A stretch of 64,000 nucleotides of DNA from Dryas octopetala (lineage: Eukaryota; Streptophyta; Magnoliopsida; Rosales; Rosaceae). Below the pieces are notes generated by a model. That model saw nothing but the letters and a program-made list of their open reading frames with translations. It ran no database searches and was not told the origin of the DNA. Shown piece by piece: positions 1-11,400 of the stretch. Made by a program: the position numbers and the translations under genes. Numbering within the stretch: position 1 is the first letter of the stretch; every line of letters begins with the position of its first letter. The stretch spans positions 317,501 through 381,500 of the forward strand of contig OY992836.1 of NCBI GenBank assembly GCA_963921425.1, given 5' to 3'.

Positions 1-1760
1 GATCGGGGAAACCTTAAACTGCAAAATTTGATTTTATTGAATTTTGTTGAAAAATACAATATGTGTACTAATATGTGATTTATATAAATTATCTGAGCAT
101 GATATGAATTAGTTAATTATTATATAATTATGTGTATTTATTTGAATGTGACATTTATTTGAACGTGAAGCATGATGCATTGAGAAATGAAGATTTTGGT
201 GGTAAGAAGGAGTTGAGAGTTAAATTTAAATTTATAGAGTGTGCGGGTAGTGAAGCCCCTTCAACAGAGACTGATTAAACGATCTAACCTCCCCAAAGCA
301 CATTGGGACCTTCGCAGAGACCGAAGTTAGGATGAATTGCAATTTTTTTAAAGGGATTACTAAAGAAGTGCAGCATAACATTCATGCATCTATAATATTA
401 TTAAATATATATTATATGCTCCATGTTATATGATTCATTGAGATTCAATATAATTAATTTTGCATGTTAAGGTGAAATGTCTCTACTGAGCCATTGGTTA
501 GAGCTCACCCCCTCATAGACTTTGCAGGTTCAAATACTGAAGATCAAAACCCTTAGAAGAAGTAAGAAGAAGAAGTTTGTGTAAATAAGTATGAGCAGAC
601 TTTGAAGTTTAGTTTCGTTTTATTTTGGAAGTCCTGTTAAACTTAAATTACTGAGACAGGTTGTGTATTGTAAACTAAGCTTGAATTCAGTATGGTATGT
701 TAATAGTATACAATTTCTTCTTTTATTTTATTATTCTCAGTCATATTCTAGTTATAGAAGTTAATTTTATAATTAGAGTGTGATTCACACCTTAATCCGT
801 AATTAAGAACTAATTACTAGGGGTGGGCGTTTAAACCGGGAACCGGGTGTACCGAACCAAACCGGGGGGAAAAAAACTGTAAAAAACTGCTTTGACCAAA
901 ACTGGTCAACACCGGGATCGAATTGGACCGGATCGGTCCAATCCAATTCCGGTTCCAGTTTTGCACTTCACAGAACTGGACTAGACTGGACCGGATAATT
1001 AATATATATTTTTAATTTTTATACACTTTTTAAACATTTTTATACACATTTTTACAAACATTTTTACACACATTTTACACATTTTAGATAATAAAATTAA
1101 TATTAACCTAGCTATATTTTAGACTCTAAAATATATTTTATATAACCATATGGCCTATATTCTATATATATAATAATGTTTTAGTATATAATTTTAGTTA
1201 TACCTTTTATAATACAATTAATATATTCTTTATATATACACTAAACCCTATATACTAAAATTATTATAGTTCTAGGGTATAGTATATAGTTAAATGGTTA
1301 TTGGTTGATATCTTGTAGGTTGTGGAATGGTACAAAAAATGTAATGGTTGAATGTTGATGACTTGATGTCTTATATGTTAATTGTTCAATGTTGAATTGT
1401 TGTGACTTGTGACTTGTGACTTGAACAAGACTTGAACAACAAATGGTTGATTTGTTGTTAAAAAAAGTGTTTTGATTTGTTGTTAAAAAAAAGTGTTTTG
1501 ATTTGTTGTTAAGAAAAAAAAAAAAAAAAACATGTTTTAAAATTTTTTTTGGCCCAAATAGTGAGGCACAGCCCCAAACAGGAACTGGACTGAACTGGAA
1601 CTGTTTCAGTTCAGTTTAGTCCAGTTCTTAGCCAAAATTTCTAGTTTTCTAGCACTGGACTGTACTGGATAAGCTCTACAGTTTAGTGTACAGTTTGGGG
1701 TGAGCACTGGACTGTACTGGACCGTGCCCACCCTTACTAATTACGGATTGGAGTGTGACA
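1..1760 (+). mobile_element. Right part of a gypsy-like LTR, cut by the window edge
   Basis: No protein is encoded here. The stretch ends in gtgtgaca at 1760, a usual LTR 3' end, immediately before sequence of another element. Internal phrases near 470-560 (gagctcaccccctc followed by a cag-ggttc segment) resemble the R/U5 part of plant Del/Tekay-type LTRs. The LTR is interrupted by the hAT element at 818-1736; removing it rejoins a short AT-rich segment ending in acggattggagtgtgaca. The LTR start lies outside the window, so orientation and family are inference. Confidence 0.45.
818..1736. mobile_element. Non-autonomous hAT element
   Basis: The ends are taggggtgggc (818-828) and gcccaccctta (1726-1736), an 11-bp terminal inverted repeat with one mismatch. 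It is flanked on both sides by the 8-bp direct repeat ctaattac (810-817 and 1737-1744). An 8-bp duplication with short TIRs of this type is the hallmark of the hAT superfamily. The 919-bp interior has no transposase and is partly made of ccggt/actgga-rich repeats near each end, so it must depend on a transposase elsewhere. It sits inside an older gypsy-like LTR. Confidence 0.88.
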
Positions 1761-2963
1761 ATGAAAGATACTCATATCGTTGAAGATAATGAGCAAAAAA
1801 CGTTGAAGATGATGAGCAAAAATCGTTGGGAGAAGGAAGAACTTGATGATCAAGGTGATGAACACAAAATATGTTGATGTTATTCCCACAGACGGCGCCA
1901 ATCTGTTGATGCAACTTTCCGTAAGATAGATGCAACAACTTAAGGTAGATGATTTGGCTGATTGGGAACCTTGTTGGATGAAGATAAGGAAGATGACTTG
2001 AGATGATCAAAGCTTGCTGAGTTACTGGTTGAGCCTGATTGGATCTTCCTACATAAACACAAGATCAAAGGAAAAAGATCGGTGTGGTACCAGCCAAATC
2101 AATGATATGTATTTTGTGGTGTTTCAGGAAGAACAAGCAAGAACAAAATATGAACTTGGGAGAATATGAAGAACAAGGTAAGATCTTCTGAATTATTCTC
2201 AGTTGGTTGTGTGTATTTATGTGGTCTTTTGTGAATAGATTGTGAACCCCTTCCTTTGTGCACATAGGTGGGTATATATAGGCAAAGGAAGATGGATGGC
2301 TGAGAAGAGGCCACGCATTCGGTTATGAACAGTAGCATGCATGCACAGTTGCCCCTTATCCTTGCATTCAATGCTGCATTGAATGCAAATATGGAAGATC
2401 AAGTGGAATGCCCTAATAGTCATGGCTATGAGCTGAGATGTCTCATCTGTCAGAAAATCATGTCAAGTGCACTTGAGTATGGCGGTTCGTACCAATGTGA
2501 TCTTCTGGAGTGGCAGTGGAGTCCGAGCCGAGCCTATCATATGGTTCCCAATATGTAGATGCGAAACCCATACATGATCGGATCAGATTGGACATAGGCG
2601 AGTTAGGCTAAACTGATCAGATAGTTGATGCAATGATTGCTTCAAGTAATAACCAGCTATGACTAGAATTAGAGAGGATGATCACTAGATGCCGAGCCGA
2701 GCTGAGCTGAGATGTCTAAGAAAAGATGAATACTCAATTTCTTAGGAGATCACGATCATGGGTCAGATCGTATTGGGTTATGTTGGATCGGGCATGCAAA
2801 TGCTTATCCGAATTGCACGACGGTGCCGCTGAGCTGGCATGATGATGTGGAAGGTTGAGCTTGACCAAGTTGACCGTTAAAAAGTCTAAGTTGAAAAAGA
2901 TCTAACCAGCCACGTGTTGGTCTGTGATTGACCATTGAGTCTATGTGAATTTATCCACAAACA
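1761..2963 (-). mobile_element. Truncated old Tat-type element: leader, PBS and one LTR
   Basis: On the minus strand this is an LTR (1904-2963) followed by a primer-binding site (about 1886-1900, tggcgccgtctgtggg) and the start of a gag leader (1761-1885). It aligns along its length with the intact LTR at 3295-4362 and the leader at 14340-14445, but with many substitutions and indels. Both share the tgttgatgcaa edge, the caagatcaaaggaga segment, a TATA-like tatatatagg and the cacaaaca end. The body is cut off at 1760, where the neighbouring gypsy-like LTR ends. It is an older relative of the intact element lying 330 bp away. Confidence 0.75.
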
Positions 2964-3289
2964 TAAACATGATTTTACTTCTCTTTAGTAAGGTGTGTGT
3001 CCACATTTTAAAAAAATTGGAAATTGTGTCCACAAATCCTTTTTCAGATTACTACATGTTTTATAGTTTTCTGAAGATAAAGGAATCAAACTTCTGAAGT
3101 TTCATTTGACTCTTCTCTTTAGCATTTCTTGAAGATTTTTGCTTGATGGACATTTGCAATGTAGGTTGATGAACATGCTCTCTTTTTGTTGAACAATGAG
3201 CATATTGTGAGTTTAATTGCTCATAACCAGAATGCAATATTACCAATTATTTGTTAGGCATTGGAGAAGACTATCCAAGATCACTGTTA
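2964..3289. other. Flanking sequence, nothing recognised
   Basis: AT-rich sequence between the old LTR and the intact Tat-type element. Together with the sequence right of 15518 it formed the target site. I see no coding potential and no repeat that I can name. Confidence 0.6.
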
Positions 3290-3294
3290 CCAAG

Positions 3295-4362
3295 TGTTGA
3301 TGCAAATTCTCGTAAGGTAGATGCAACAACTTAAATAAGTTGACCTGGCTGATCAGGTGCTTTGTTGGATGATGAAGTGGATGCTGGATGAGATCTTCCT
3401 GTAGACAAAAACAAGATCAAAGGAGATGGACCGGTGTGGTACCAGCCAAACACACTCCGATGATGAAATCAGTGGTGGTGTTTGATGGTGGGTGAGGAAG
3501 AACAAAAGAAGAACTTGGGAGAATGGGAAGAACAAGGCAAATGTTCTGGGTTATTCTCAGCAAGTTGGGTAGGCTTTTTTTTGTAGAAGGGAATGCAAGT
3601 GTTTTTGCGTGTGTATTGATGGATTGCTAGATGCTTCATTTTGTGCATATGTGGTGCCTTATATAGGCAAAGGAAAACTTAATGAATAAGTTACCTGCAT
3701 GTGAATGAATGGTTGCCAGAGACCCACGCACCTGGTCAGACCTAGTTGCATGCTCAGCTGCTTGCTTCCTCAGCATTGAATGCTGCATTGAATGCTCCAT
3801 TAAATGCAAGGTTGGAAGGTCCAGGCAAACTGTCCAGCAGTCATGAATGCAAGCCTGATATTCTGTCTGTCAGAAGATTGTGTCAGGTGCATTCAAGTGT
3901 GGCGGTTCGTCCCATCGTGATCTTCCTGGGAATGGCGGCGGAGAGCCGAGCCGAGCCGATACGAACACATGTTTTCATGAGAAGACACGAAGTCCATGTG
4001 TGGTCGGATCGGGCATGGGATTCCAGGCCGAGCCGGTCCCATAGACTGGGGGTCTTTCCGAGCTCTAACTGGTCGACGCCAGAACCCGAAAAGAGGCCAT
4101 CTCCTGTGCCGAGCCGAGCCGGACCGGGATGATCGTGGGAAGATGGACACTCGATCCCATGGAAGATCATCGGTTCGGCTCGGACCGAACATGGAGGGCC
4201 GGCGTGGAGATCCGGTCTGAGCTGGCAGAGGCGATGCCGAGTGGTGATGACGTGGGGGTCAAAGTTTTGACCACTGAGAGTCAAACTCCGAGGTGGATGT
4301 TGACCAGCCACGTGTCGAGCTGTGATTGGCTGTTCGGATTGATGTGGATTTTCCCACAAACA
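3295..4362 (-). repeat. 3' LTR of the Tat-type element
   Basis: 1068 bp, with edges tgttgatg and cacaaaca as read on the plus strand. On the transcribed minus strand it starts TGTTTGTG and ends GCATCAACA. A minus-strand TATA box (tatataag) lies at about 3659-3666, placing roughly 700 bp of U3 upstream of it. The U3 part is rich in ccgagcc motifs. Open frames within it are symmetric by-products of GC-rich sequence and recur identically in the other LTR. Confidence 0.93.
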
Positions 4363-4383
4363 GGAGTCCCCCAACTTCCGATC
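4363..4383 (-). promoter_or_regulatory. Polypurine tract region of the Tat-type element
   Basis: Immediately inside the 3' LTR, the minus strand reads ggaagttgggggactcc up to the LTR start. The purine run is interrupted by pyrimidines at its end, so this is an imperfect but correctly placed plus-strand primer site. Confidence 0.6.
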
Positions 4384-4600
4384 CGAGCGAGCAGTGGTGG
4401 ATTGGAAGTTGAAGTGTAAGGACAATCCCAAAGGTAGTATGTTGCTTGATCCGAGCCGAACCCTACGAGCCCAGGTTCCCGAAGATCCGAACACAAGACG
4501 ACTTGTGATTAGTCAAAATATCTCAGGGACAGGTGAAGAGACGTTTGATTTCTGCATGGGGGAACGTAAGGGTCACCTCGTTATGGGTATTTTTTGAATG

Positions 4601-4675
4601 CTTGACAGGTGTCAAGATCTGGCATATGAAGCGCCAGAAATGAAGGGCTGAGATCGGTTTGCATGGGGGTATAAA
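4601..4675 (+). promoter_or_regulatory. Candidate promoter of the antisense gene
   Basis: A TATAAA box at 4670-4675 (gggtataaatca) faces the antisense gene, 337 bp upstream of its ATG, and is followed by a pyrimidine-rich stretch suitable for initiation near 4700. At 4601-4616 there is a palindrome with 7-nt arms (cttgaca gg tgtcaag) containing TGACAGGT, a homeodomain-type core. Position and orientation support an independent plus-strand promoter outside the LTR. No transcript evidence is available. Confidence 0.55.
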
Positions 4676-5011
4676 TCATGCCTTTCTCTCTCTTCCCTCT
4701 CACTTTCCAACTTTTTCAGAAACTCCCACTCTCTCTCTGCAAACTCTTCCCTCCTCCGCCGTGAATTTCCTCCTACCTCCGTCGTTAGTGCAGCAGTTCG
4801 GTCACGGTTTCGGGCAAGCGTAATCATAGACGAAGCCATTCCGAGTGTGTGAGGGGTGGAGGGATTGGCCGGACAAAAACCAGTAAGTGATTCTGTCCAT
4901 TCTTGAGTTTTTGTGTTTTTCGGGTTTTTCTGGGTGTGTTCTTGGTGTTCTTGAGAAAAAGAACTTTTTGATCCATAAAGTGAGAGAGAGAAAGTAGAAA
5001 AACTGTTAGTA

Positions 5012-7413
5012 ATGTCAGAGACTGATTCGAGTGGTCGGCTCGGATCGGGGGAAGCCTTCGAGGGAGACAGTGGGGCCGAGGTGAGCCGAAGCCCATCTGT
5101 GGGTGAGGCCGAGCCGAGCCGAAGCCCACCTGCGGGTGAGGCGAGTTGGGATGGCTTGTCCGAAGAGTTGGACGAGGCCGGCTCGGCATTGAACCGCAAT
5201 CCGGGCGGAGAGCGCCGAGCCCGAGGGGATCAGGAAAACCCCGAGATACTGAGTTCCGACTGGGAACAAGGGACGGTCGAAGGAGGTGACGAAGAACCTC
5301 TCGACGTCGAGCCGATCGCCACCATTCCGAGCAGACTCACCTCGGGCTCGGATGAAAGGGATAGGGGGCACGAGGCGTCGACCTCGGCTCAGGGGGTGAC
5401 GGGGAGTCCGATCGACCCGGACTTCTACGAGGAACTGCCGTGGAAGGCCGATCAGATCCCCAATGAGATGACCGAGTACCATCTCAGGGACTTGAGGGAT
5501 AGGTACTCGGTTCCCGACTCCGTGTTGATGAGGTTGCCGACCGAGGGGGAGAAGCCGAGCCGACCCCCGGTAGGATGGGTGACTATGTACCCGGAGATGT
5601 TTGAGAATGGGGTTCGGCTTCCCCTGCACACCTTCCTGCAGGACTGGCTCGCGACGATCGGCGCGGCGCCACACCAGCTGAACCCGAACGTGTACAGGAT
5701 CATCCTGTCCATGCACATCTTGTGGCACAAAGTGCACAAGTGTGTGCCACACAAGGATATCCTGTTCTGCAATTACGCACTGAGGTCGAAGCAGAGCGAG
5801 CTCGGATTCTACAACCTCCAGGCGTACTCGGGGCCACTCTTCGGTGGGAATCCCTCCTCCCAGAAGACATGGAAGAAAAGATATTTCTTTGTCTCTGGGG
5901 ATTGGGAGTTCGCCGATCCGAACAGAATCACCTCGGCTCGGGTGCCCAGAGCTTTTAGAATTCCAGGTGGGCATTGGGAATTTGGGGCCGGTCCGAGGAC
6001 AATTTGCATATGTCTTGTGATAATTGTATTATATTTTTGTCTAACTCTTTTTGGTTTCGCCTTCGCAGTCAGCTGGGGCAAGTACAAGCTCCGAGGCGAG
6101 CTCAAGGACCAGATCGCCGCGATCAGGGACTCACCAGGAGAGTACTTGTCAACCAAGTTCCTGCTCGGGGAGACTCAGATCCGACAGAGCGGGATCTCCT
6201 GGTTTGTGCCCAGGTGGAATCCTAGAGCCGAGAGGGGAATGGCGCCCACCGAACTGGAGGTTCGCCTTAGGAAGAAAGCGGCTCGGAGCGTCCAGAAGAA
6301 GGCAGCGGGGCGGACCCCTGCCGAGCCGGTCCAGGCTCCTGCCCCGGCGGCAGCTCAGCCTAGATCTCCTGCGCCGAGACCGGTTCGGCAGGCAGAGAAG
6401 AGGAAGGCTCCCCAGGCCGAGGCCCCGGTGGAGAAGAGGGCTCGGGCCGAATCCGGCGGTTCTGGTGCCGGGGCGTCCGGTTCGGCGCCCCTGAAGGCGG
6501 TGGAGGTAGTCCCCGGCCTCGAGCCGTTCGTCACGGGCCTCAAGCGCGTGATGACCGCGAGGGTGCAGGAGGGGCTGTGGGCCGATCATGGCGAGCCGGG
6601 CTTCAGCCACCAGGCTCTGATCGCATCCCGCCAGGCCATGTTGGTAAGTCTCCTTTACTTCGGATTTTGTCTATTCGCTCGGCTCGGATGAGTAATGAAT
6701 TTGTTTTTTGTTGTTGTTTTTTGCAGCTCGCCATGAGGCAGTTCGAAGCTGCCAAGGCCGCCGTCGATGCCGAGGCGAGACTGGAGAGGTTTCGGGCACG
6801 AATCCTGGAGCTAAAAGAGAAGCTGGCCGAAGCCGAGCGGACGGCCAATGCCGAGCGCGAACGGTCGGAGGGTCTGCAGACCAGCCTGGCCAGGAAGGAG
6901 GAAGAGGTCGCTCGGCTCAGTAAGGAGCTTGCATCCTCAGAGCAAAATGTGACTGACTTGAGGCACTATGTCGGCGATCTCCAGCGAGACATCGAGGCTG
7001 CTGAACGGAGGATCGAGAATGTCGAACTCCGACGTCGATCTGAAGTGCCGAGCGCCCAGGCACTGGCTGATGCCCATTTTGATGGGTATCAGGAGCTTTT
7101 GGAGGCGATCAAATCGAAGAGGCCGGACTGGGATGTATCATTCCTTGGCGAGTCCGAGGACGACGAAGACACCCAGGGAAGTCAACAGGATGAGCTTCCT
7201 CCTCTCGATCGCCAAGTCCGCGCCGAAGTCGAGCCGACTCCGGAAGATCCTCCACTGCCTGCATATGAGCCGACCCCGATTCCCCCGGTCCCCGAATCCG
7301 ATCCCAATGCTGAGATGCAGATCGGCGGGGTTGAGGTGGTGCAGCTCGGCGAGGAGACGCCCGAGGAGTCTACCGAGCCGATCCAGGAGGGCCCTGCCGA
7401 GCGATCTGCATGA
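5012..7413 (+). CDS. Spliced antisense gene in the Tat-type element, Transposase_28-like domain plus coiled coil
   Basis: ATG at 5012 (MSETDSS). Exon 1 runs to about 5966 or 5990; intron 1 ends at the acceptor cttcgcag (6068) and either donor leaves the frame unchanged; exon 2 is 6069-6643; intron 2 is 6644-6726 (gtaagt...ttgcag, 83 nt); exon 3 is 6727-7413. Exon 2 ends exactly on a codon and exon 3 opens in the matching frame, giving about 738-746 aa. Residues about 190-300 (YPEMFENGVRLPLHTF, HQLNPNVYR, WKKRYFFVSG) match the plant 'putative gypsy-type transposon' domain PF04195 (Transposase_28). An A/P/R-rich linker follows, then a heptad-like coiled coil (from 6733) and an acidic Pro/Glu tail. 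It lies opposite to gag-pol. Additional antisense ORFs are known in Tat elements; the function is unknown. Intron 1's donor is the least certain part. Confidence 0.85.
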
Positions 7414-7450
7414 TAGCATGATTTTATGTTGTCTTGTTTTTGTTTTTGTT

Positions 7451-7473
7451 CCCGAGCCGAAGTGTGGCTCGGG
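7451..7473. terminator. Perfect 8-bp hairpin after the antisense gene
   Basis: cccgagcc (7451-7458) and ggctcggg (7466-7473) form a perfect stem with a 7-nt loop, 38 bp after the stop codon of the antisense gene, followed by T-rich sequence. It may influence 3' end formation, but it also uses the element-wide ccgagcc motif, so the role is uncertain. Confidence 0.35.
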
Positions 7474-7961
7474 TTTAATTGTTTTTGGAACAATTTGTAT
7501 TTGGTTTTATGTTGTTTAATTTTATCAGAATTTTCTTTATATGATACAAGTTGCTGTCAGTTCGGCTCGGAAATTAAGCTAACGACAAAAACTAATAACA
7601 CATGGAAAAGAAAATGATAAAAGTGAAAACATAATAAGAACCAAGACACTTTGAGATCGGCTCGGCATGCCGATTAAAATGAAAATGAATGGTGATGATA
7701 AATTAGAACTTGTCTTCGGATCAGCTTGATAAGCATAACCAGGATAAGTAAAAATTTAAAAAACCCTAGTCATCTCGGATGGGCTCGGCATACCCATTGA
7801 GATATTTAGGAATGCAGGTTTTTGAGAAAAATATTCAAACCTACTTTCAGATCGGCTCGGCATGCACGATGAAAGTTTTGGTTGGAGTGTATATTTTTCT
7901 TTTAGAAATATCCTGTTGAACGTTAGGACTGTAGGAAGTCGCTTCGGCTCAGACAGGGATT

Positions 7962-8247
7962 TTTATAGACCTGATAAGTCTGTACCATGCCGAGCATTGG
8001 GCCGAAAGTGGCGCGCTAGTTCGGCACGGGAGTTTATAGACCTGATGAGTCTGTAATATGCCGAGCATCGGGCCGGAAATGGCGCGCCCGCTCGACACAT
8101 GAGTTTATAGACCTGATGAGTCTGTAATATGCCGAGCATCGGGCCGGAAATGGCGCGCCCGCTCGACACATGAGTTTATAGACCTGATGAGTCTGTAATA
8201 TGCCGAGCATCGGGCCGGAAATGGCGCTTCGGCTCGGCACATGGGTT
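7962..8247. repeat. Four tandem copies of a 71-bp unit
   Basis: Units begin with tttatagacctgat at 7962, 8033, 8104 and 8175, exactly 71 bp apart. Units 2 to 4 are nearly identical; unit 1 and the end of unit 4 diverge. Each carries tgccgagcatcgggcc and ggcgcg. The array lies between the 3' end of pol and the antisense gene. Tandem repeats in this place are typical of Tat-type elements and are known sources of satellite DNA. Confidence 0.92.
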
Positions 8248-8422
8248 TAGAATTTTTTCGAAGGAAACACTTAGATCTTTCCTCTTTGTTAGAAGTGTAT
8301 AGGAGTAGAGTCCCCAGTGTTTACTTCGAAAAAATAAGAAGAAAAATGAGTAGAAATGTGCTCATCTTTTCATTGATTGGAATGGGTGTTAGGTCGGACA
8401 GTCCCCGATCCTAACTACATTT

Positions 8423-11400
8423 TTACTGGTAATAAGTCTTCAAGTGTTCAGCGTTCCAGCTATGCTTGAGAGGCTTCCCAGCCAGAGTGGCCAAGTTGTA
8501 AGTGCCGGGCTTGACTATGCCCGTGATTCTATATGGTCCGGTCCAGTTCGGATCAAATGAGCTCTCCTTGACGGCAAGGGGATTCTTTTTCATGACGAGG
8601 CTGCCCAATCCGAAGCTTCTGGGTCTGACCCTTTGATTGTAGTATTTGGCCACCCTCTGTTGATAAGCGGCTCGGCAGAGATTGGCGTCGGTTCGCCTCT
8701 CCTCGATTATGTCCAGGCCGAGCCGAAGTCCGGCATCATTGGTCTCGGGATTGTACGTGCCGGTTCGGAATGAAGGAGTCCCCATTTCGACCGGGACGAC
8801 GGCGTCAGTTCCGAACGCCAATGCATAGGGTGTTTCCTTCGTCGAGTTGCGATAGGAAGTTCGATAAGACCAAAGCACCTCTGGCAAGAGTTCAGGCCAA
8901 TTCCCCTTAGCATTATCAAGCTTAGTCTTGAGGGTTTTCTTGATGATTTTGTTGATGGCTTCGACCTGTCCGTTCGACTGCGGATGGTAAGGCGCGGTGA
9001 AGCGCAAGTTGATGTTCAGACGTGAACAAAAACTCCTGAACTTCTTGCAGTCGAACTGCTTGCCATTGTCCGCAATGATGGTGTGCGGCATGCCGAACCG
9101 GCAAATGATGTTCTTCCAGACGAAGGTCTCCATCCGTTCGGCCGTAGTTGTGGCTAGGGGCTCGGCCTCGGCCCATTTGGTGAAGTAGTCGACCGCTACC
9201 ACCGCCATGGTGACTTGCCCCTTCGCCTTCGGCATTGGGCCGATCAGATCGAGTCCCCACTGCGCGAACGGCCAGGGACAGGATATGGAGGTCAGCAATT
9301 GGGGAGGTTGATGGGGAACCGCGGCAAATTGCTGGCATTTGATGCAAGCGCGAGACAGATGGTCTGCGTCCTTGTTCAGCGTCGGCCAGAAGTAACCCTG
9401 TCTGATCGTCTTGTAGGCGAGGGCTCTTCCTCCAGAGTGGTTTCCGCATATCCCCTCGTGGATTTCTCTCAGCACGTCCTGACCTTCTTGGGGGGTGACG
9501 CACCGCAAGTAGGGCAGGGAGAAACTCCTTTTGTAAAGCTGACCGTTGATCATGCTGAACCGAGCCGACCTGGTTTTGATGAGACGTGCTTTGTCCCTCT
9601 CCGGGGGGAGAACCCCGGAGACCAAGTAGGTGATGATTGAAGTCATCCAGTTCGGCTCGGCCTCGGTTTGCATAACTGCGGCCTCGGTTTCGGCGGTGCT
9701 AGGTCTGTCCAGAATTTCGACTGGAACATGCCTGGCGGATCCGGTGTCTGTGGCCGAAGCCAGGCGTGCCAAGGCGTCGGCCCTGCAGTTTTCTGCCCTC
9801 GGGATTTGTGATATTTTGTATTCGCGGAAGTCTCCGAGCAGCAAAAGGGTCTTCTCGAGATAGGCAGTCATGCTGGGCTCCCGAGTCTCATACTCTCCCA
9901 AAATCTGATTGACGATTAGCTGGGAGTCGCTGAAGATGTTTAGTTTGGTCGCGCCGAGCTCCTTTGCCAATCTGAGCCCGGCGATGAGTGCCTCATACTC
10001 TGCTTCGTTGTTTGACGCTTGAAATCTGAAGCGAAGAGCATACTCCATCACAACTTGTTCCGGGGAGATCAGAACAAGCCCGGCTCCGCTTCCCATGGCG
10101 TTGGAAGATCCGTCCACATAGAGGGTCCAGGTGAGGAGATCTACCTGGCCGTGTTCGCCGATTGTGTTTGGATCGGACGCCGATGGCATAGCGTCGGTGC
10201 GCGGCGGATCCTCCGTCGAGGTGGTCGACTCACAGATGAAGTCGGACATGGCTTGACCTTTGATGGCCGTCCTGGGACGGTAGATGATGTCAAACTCGCC
10301 GAGCTCGATTGACCATTTGATGAGCCGACCCGAAGTCTCGGGTTTTGCTAAGATTTGTCTGAGCGGCTGATCCGTCAAGACAACGATTGAATGAGCCTGG
10401 AAGTAGGGTCTCAGCTTCCGAGCCGAGCTGACCAGGGCGAGAGCCATCTTCTCGAATTTTGGATACCTGGTCTCTGCATCGGCGAGGGCTCGGCTCGTGT
10501 AGAAGACGGGGTGTTGTACACCGCCGACCTCTCTCACCAAAACCGAGCTGAGAGCTGAGTCTGAAACAGAAAGGTAGAGGAAAAGTTCTTCACCTTCCTC
10601 CGGTTTGGATAATATGGGAGGTTCCCCCATGTGCCTTTTCAGATCTTGAAAGGCCTGCTCACATTGGGGGGTCCATTCTATGCTCTTCCCTGCCCCCCTT
10701 AAGGCTTTGAAGAAAGGGAGGCACCGGTCGGTGGACTTCGAGATGAACCGGTTCAGGGCGGCAACTCTTCCAGTCAGACTCTGGATTTCCTTGCGTGTCC
10801 TTGGGGACTTCATGTTGATTAAAGCCTGGATCTTCTCCGGGTTGGCTTCGATCCCCCGTTGGCTGACCAGGTAGCCAAGGAACTTGCCTGACCGAACCCC
10901 AAAGACACATTTGGCTGGGTTCAGCCGCATCTGATACTCCTTCAGGACTCCGAACATGTCTGAGAGGTCCTTGACGTGATCGTCCGCCTTGATGCTTTTG
11001 ACCAGCATGTCATCCACGTAAACCTCTACGGATTTGCCGATGGATGATCTGAACATGTGGTTGACCAGCCTTTGGTAGGTGGCTCCGGCGTTTTTGAGGC
11101 CGAAGGGCATGACCTTGTAGCAGTACATGCCGCGATCAGTTATGAAAGATGTGCCTTCCTGGTCGGACTTGTGCATCAGGATCTGGTTGTATCCAGAGTA
11201 GGCGTCCATAAAGCTGAGGAGCTGATGTCCTGCTGTTGCATCGACGAGCTGATCTATCCTGGGCAAGGGAAAACTATCCTTGGGACAAGCCCTGTTCAGG
11301 TCGGTGAAGTCCACGCACATCCTCCACTTCCCGTTGTTCTTTTTCACCATGACCACGTTGGCAAGCCAGTCGGGGTAGTTGACTTCCCGGATGAACCCGT

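Noticed and set aside
3746..4500. Several open frames of 70-200 codons on both strands in the LTR
   Set aside because: They repeat exactly in the other LTR, overlap each other in many frames and reflect GC-rich composition; none has a recognisable domain.
5015..5974. A 319-codon minus-strand frame opposite the antisense gene
   Set aside because: The plus-strand frame has the domain match and matching introns; the minus frame is its mirror in GC-rich sequence.
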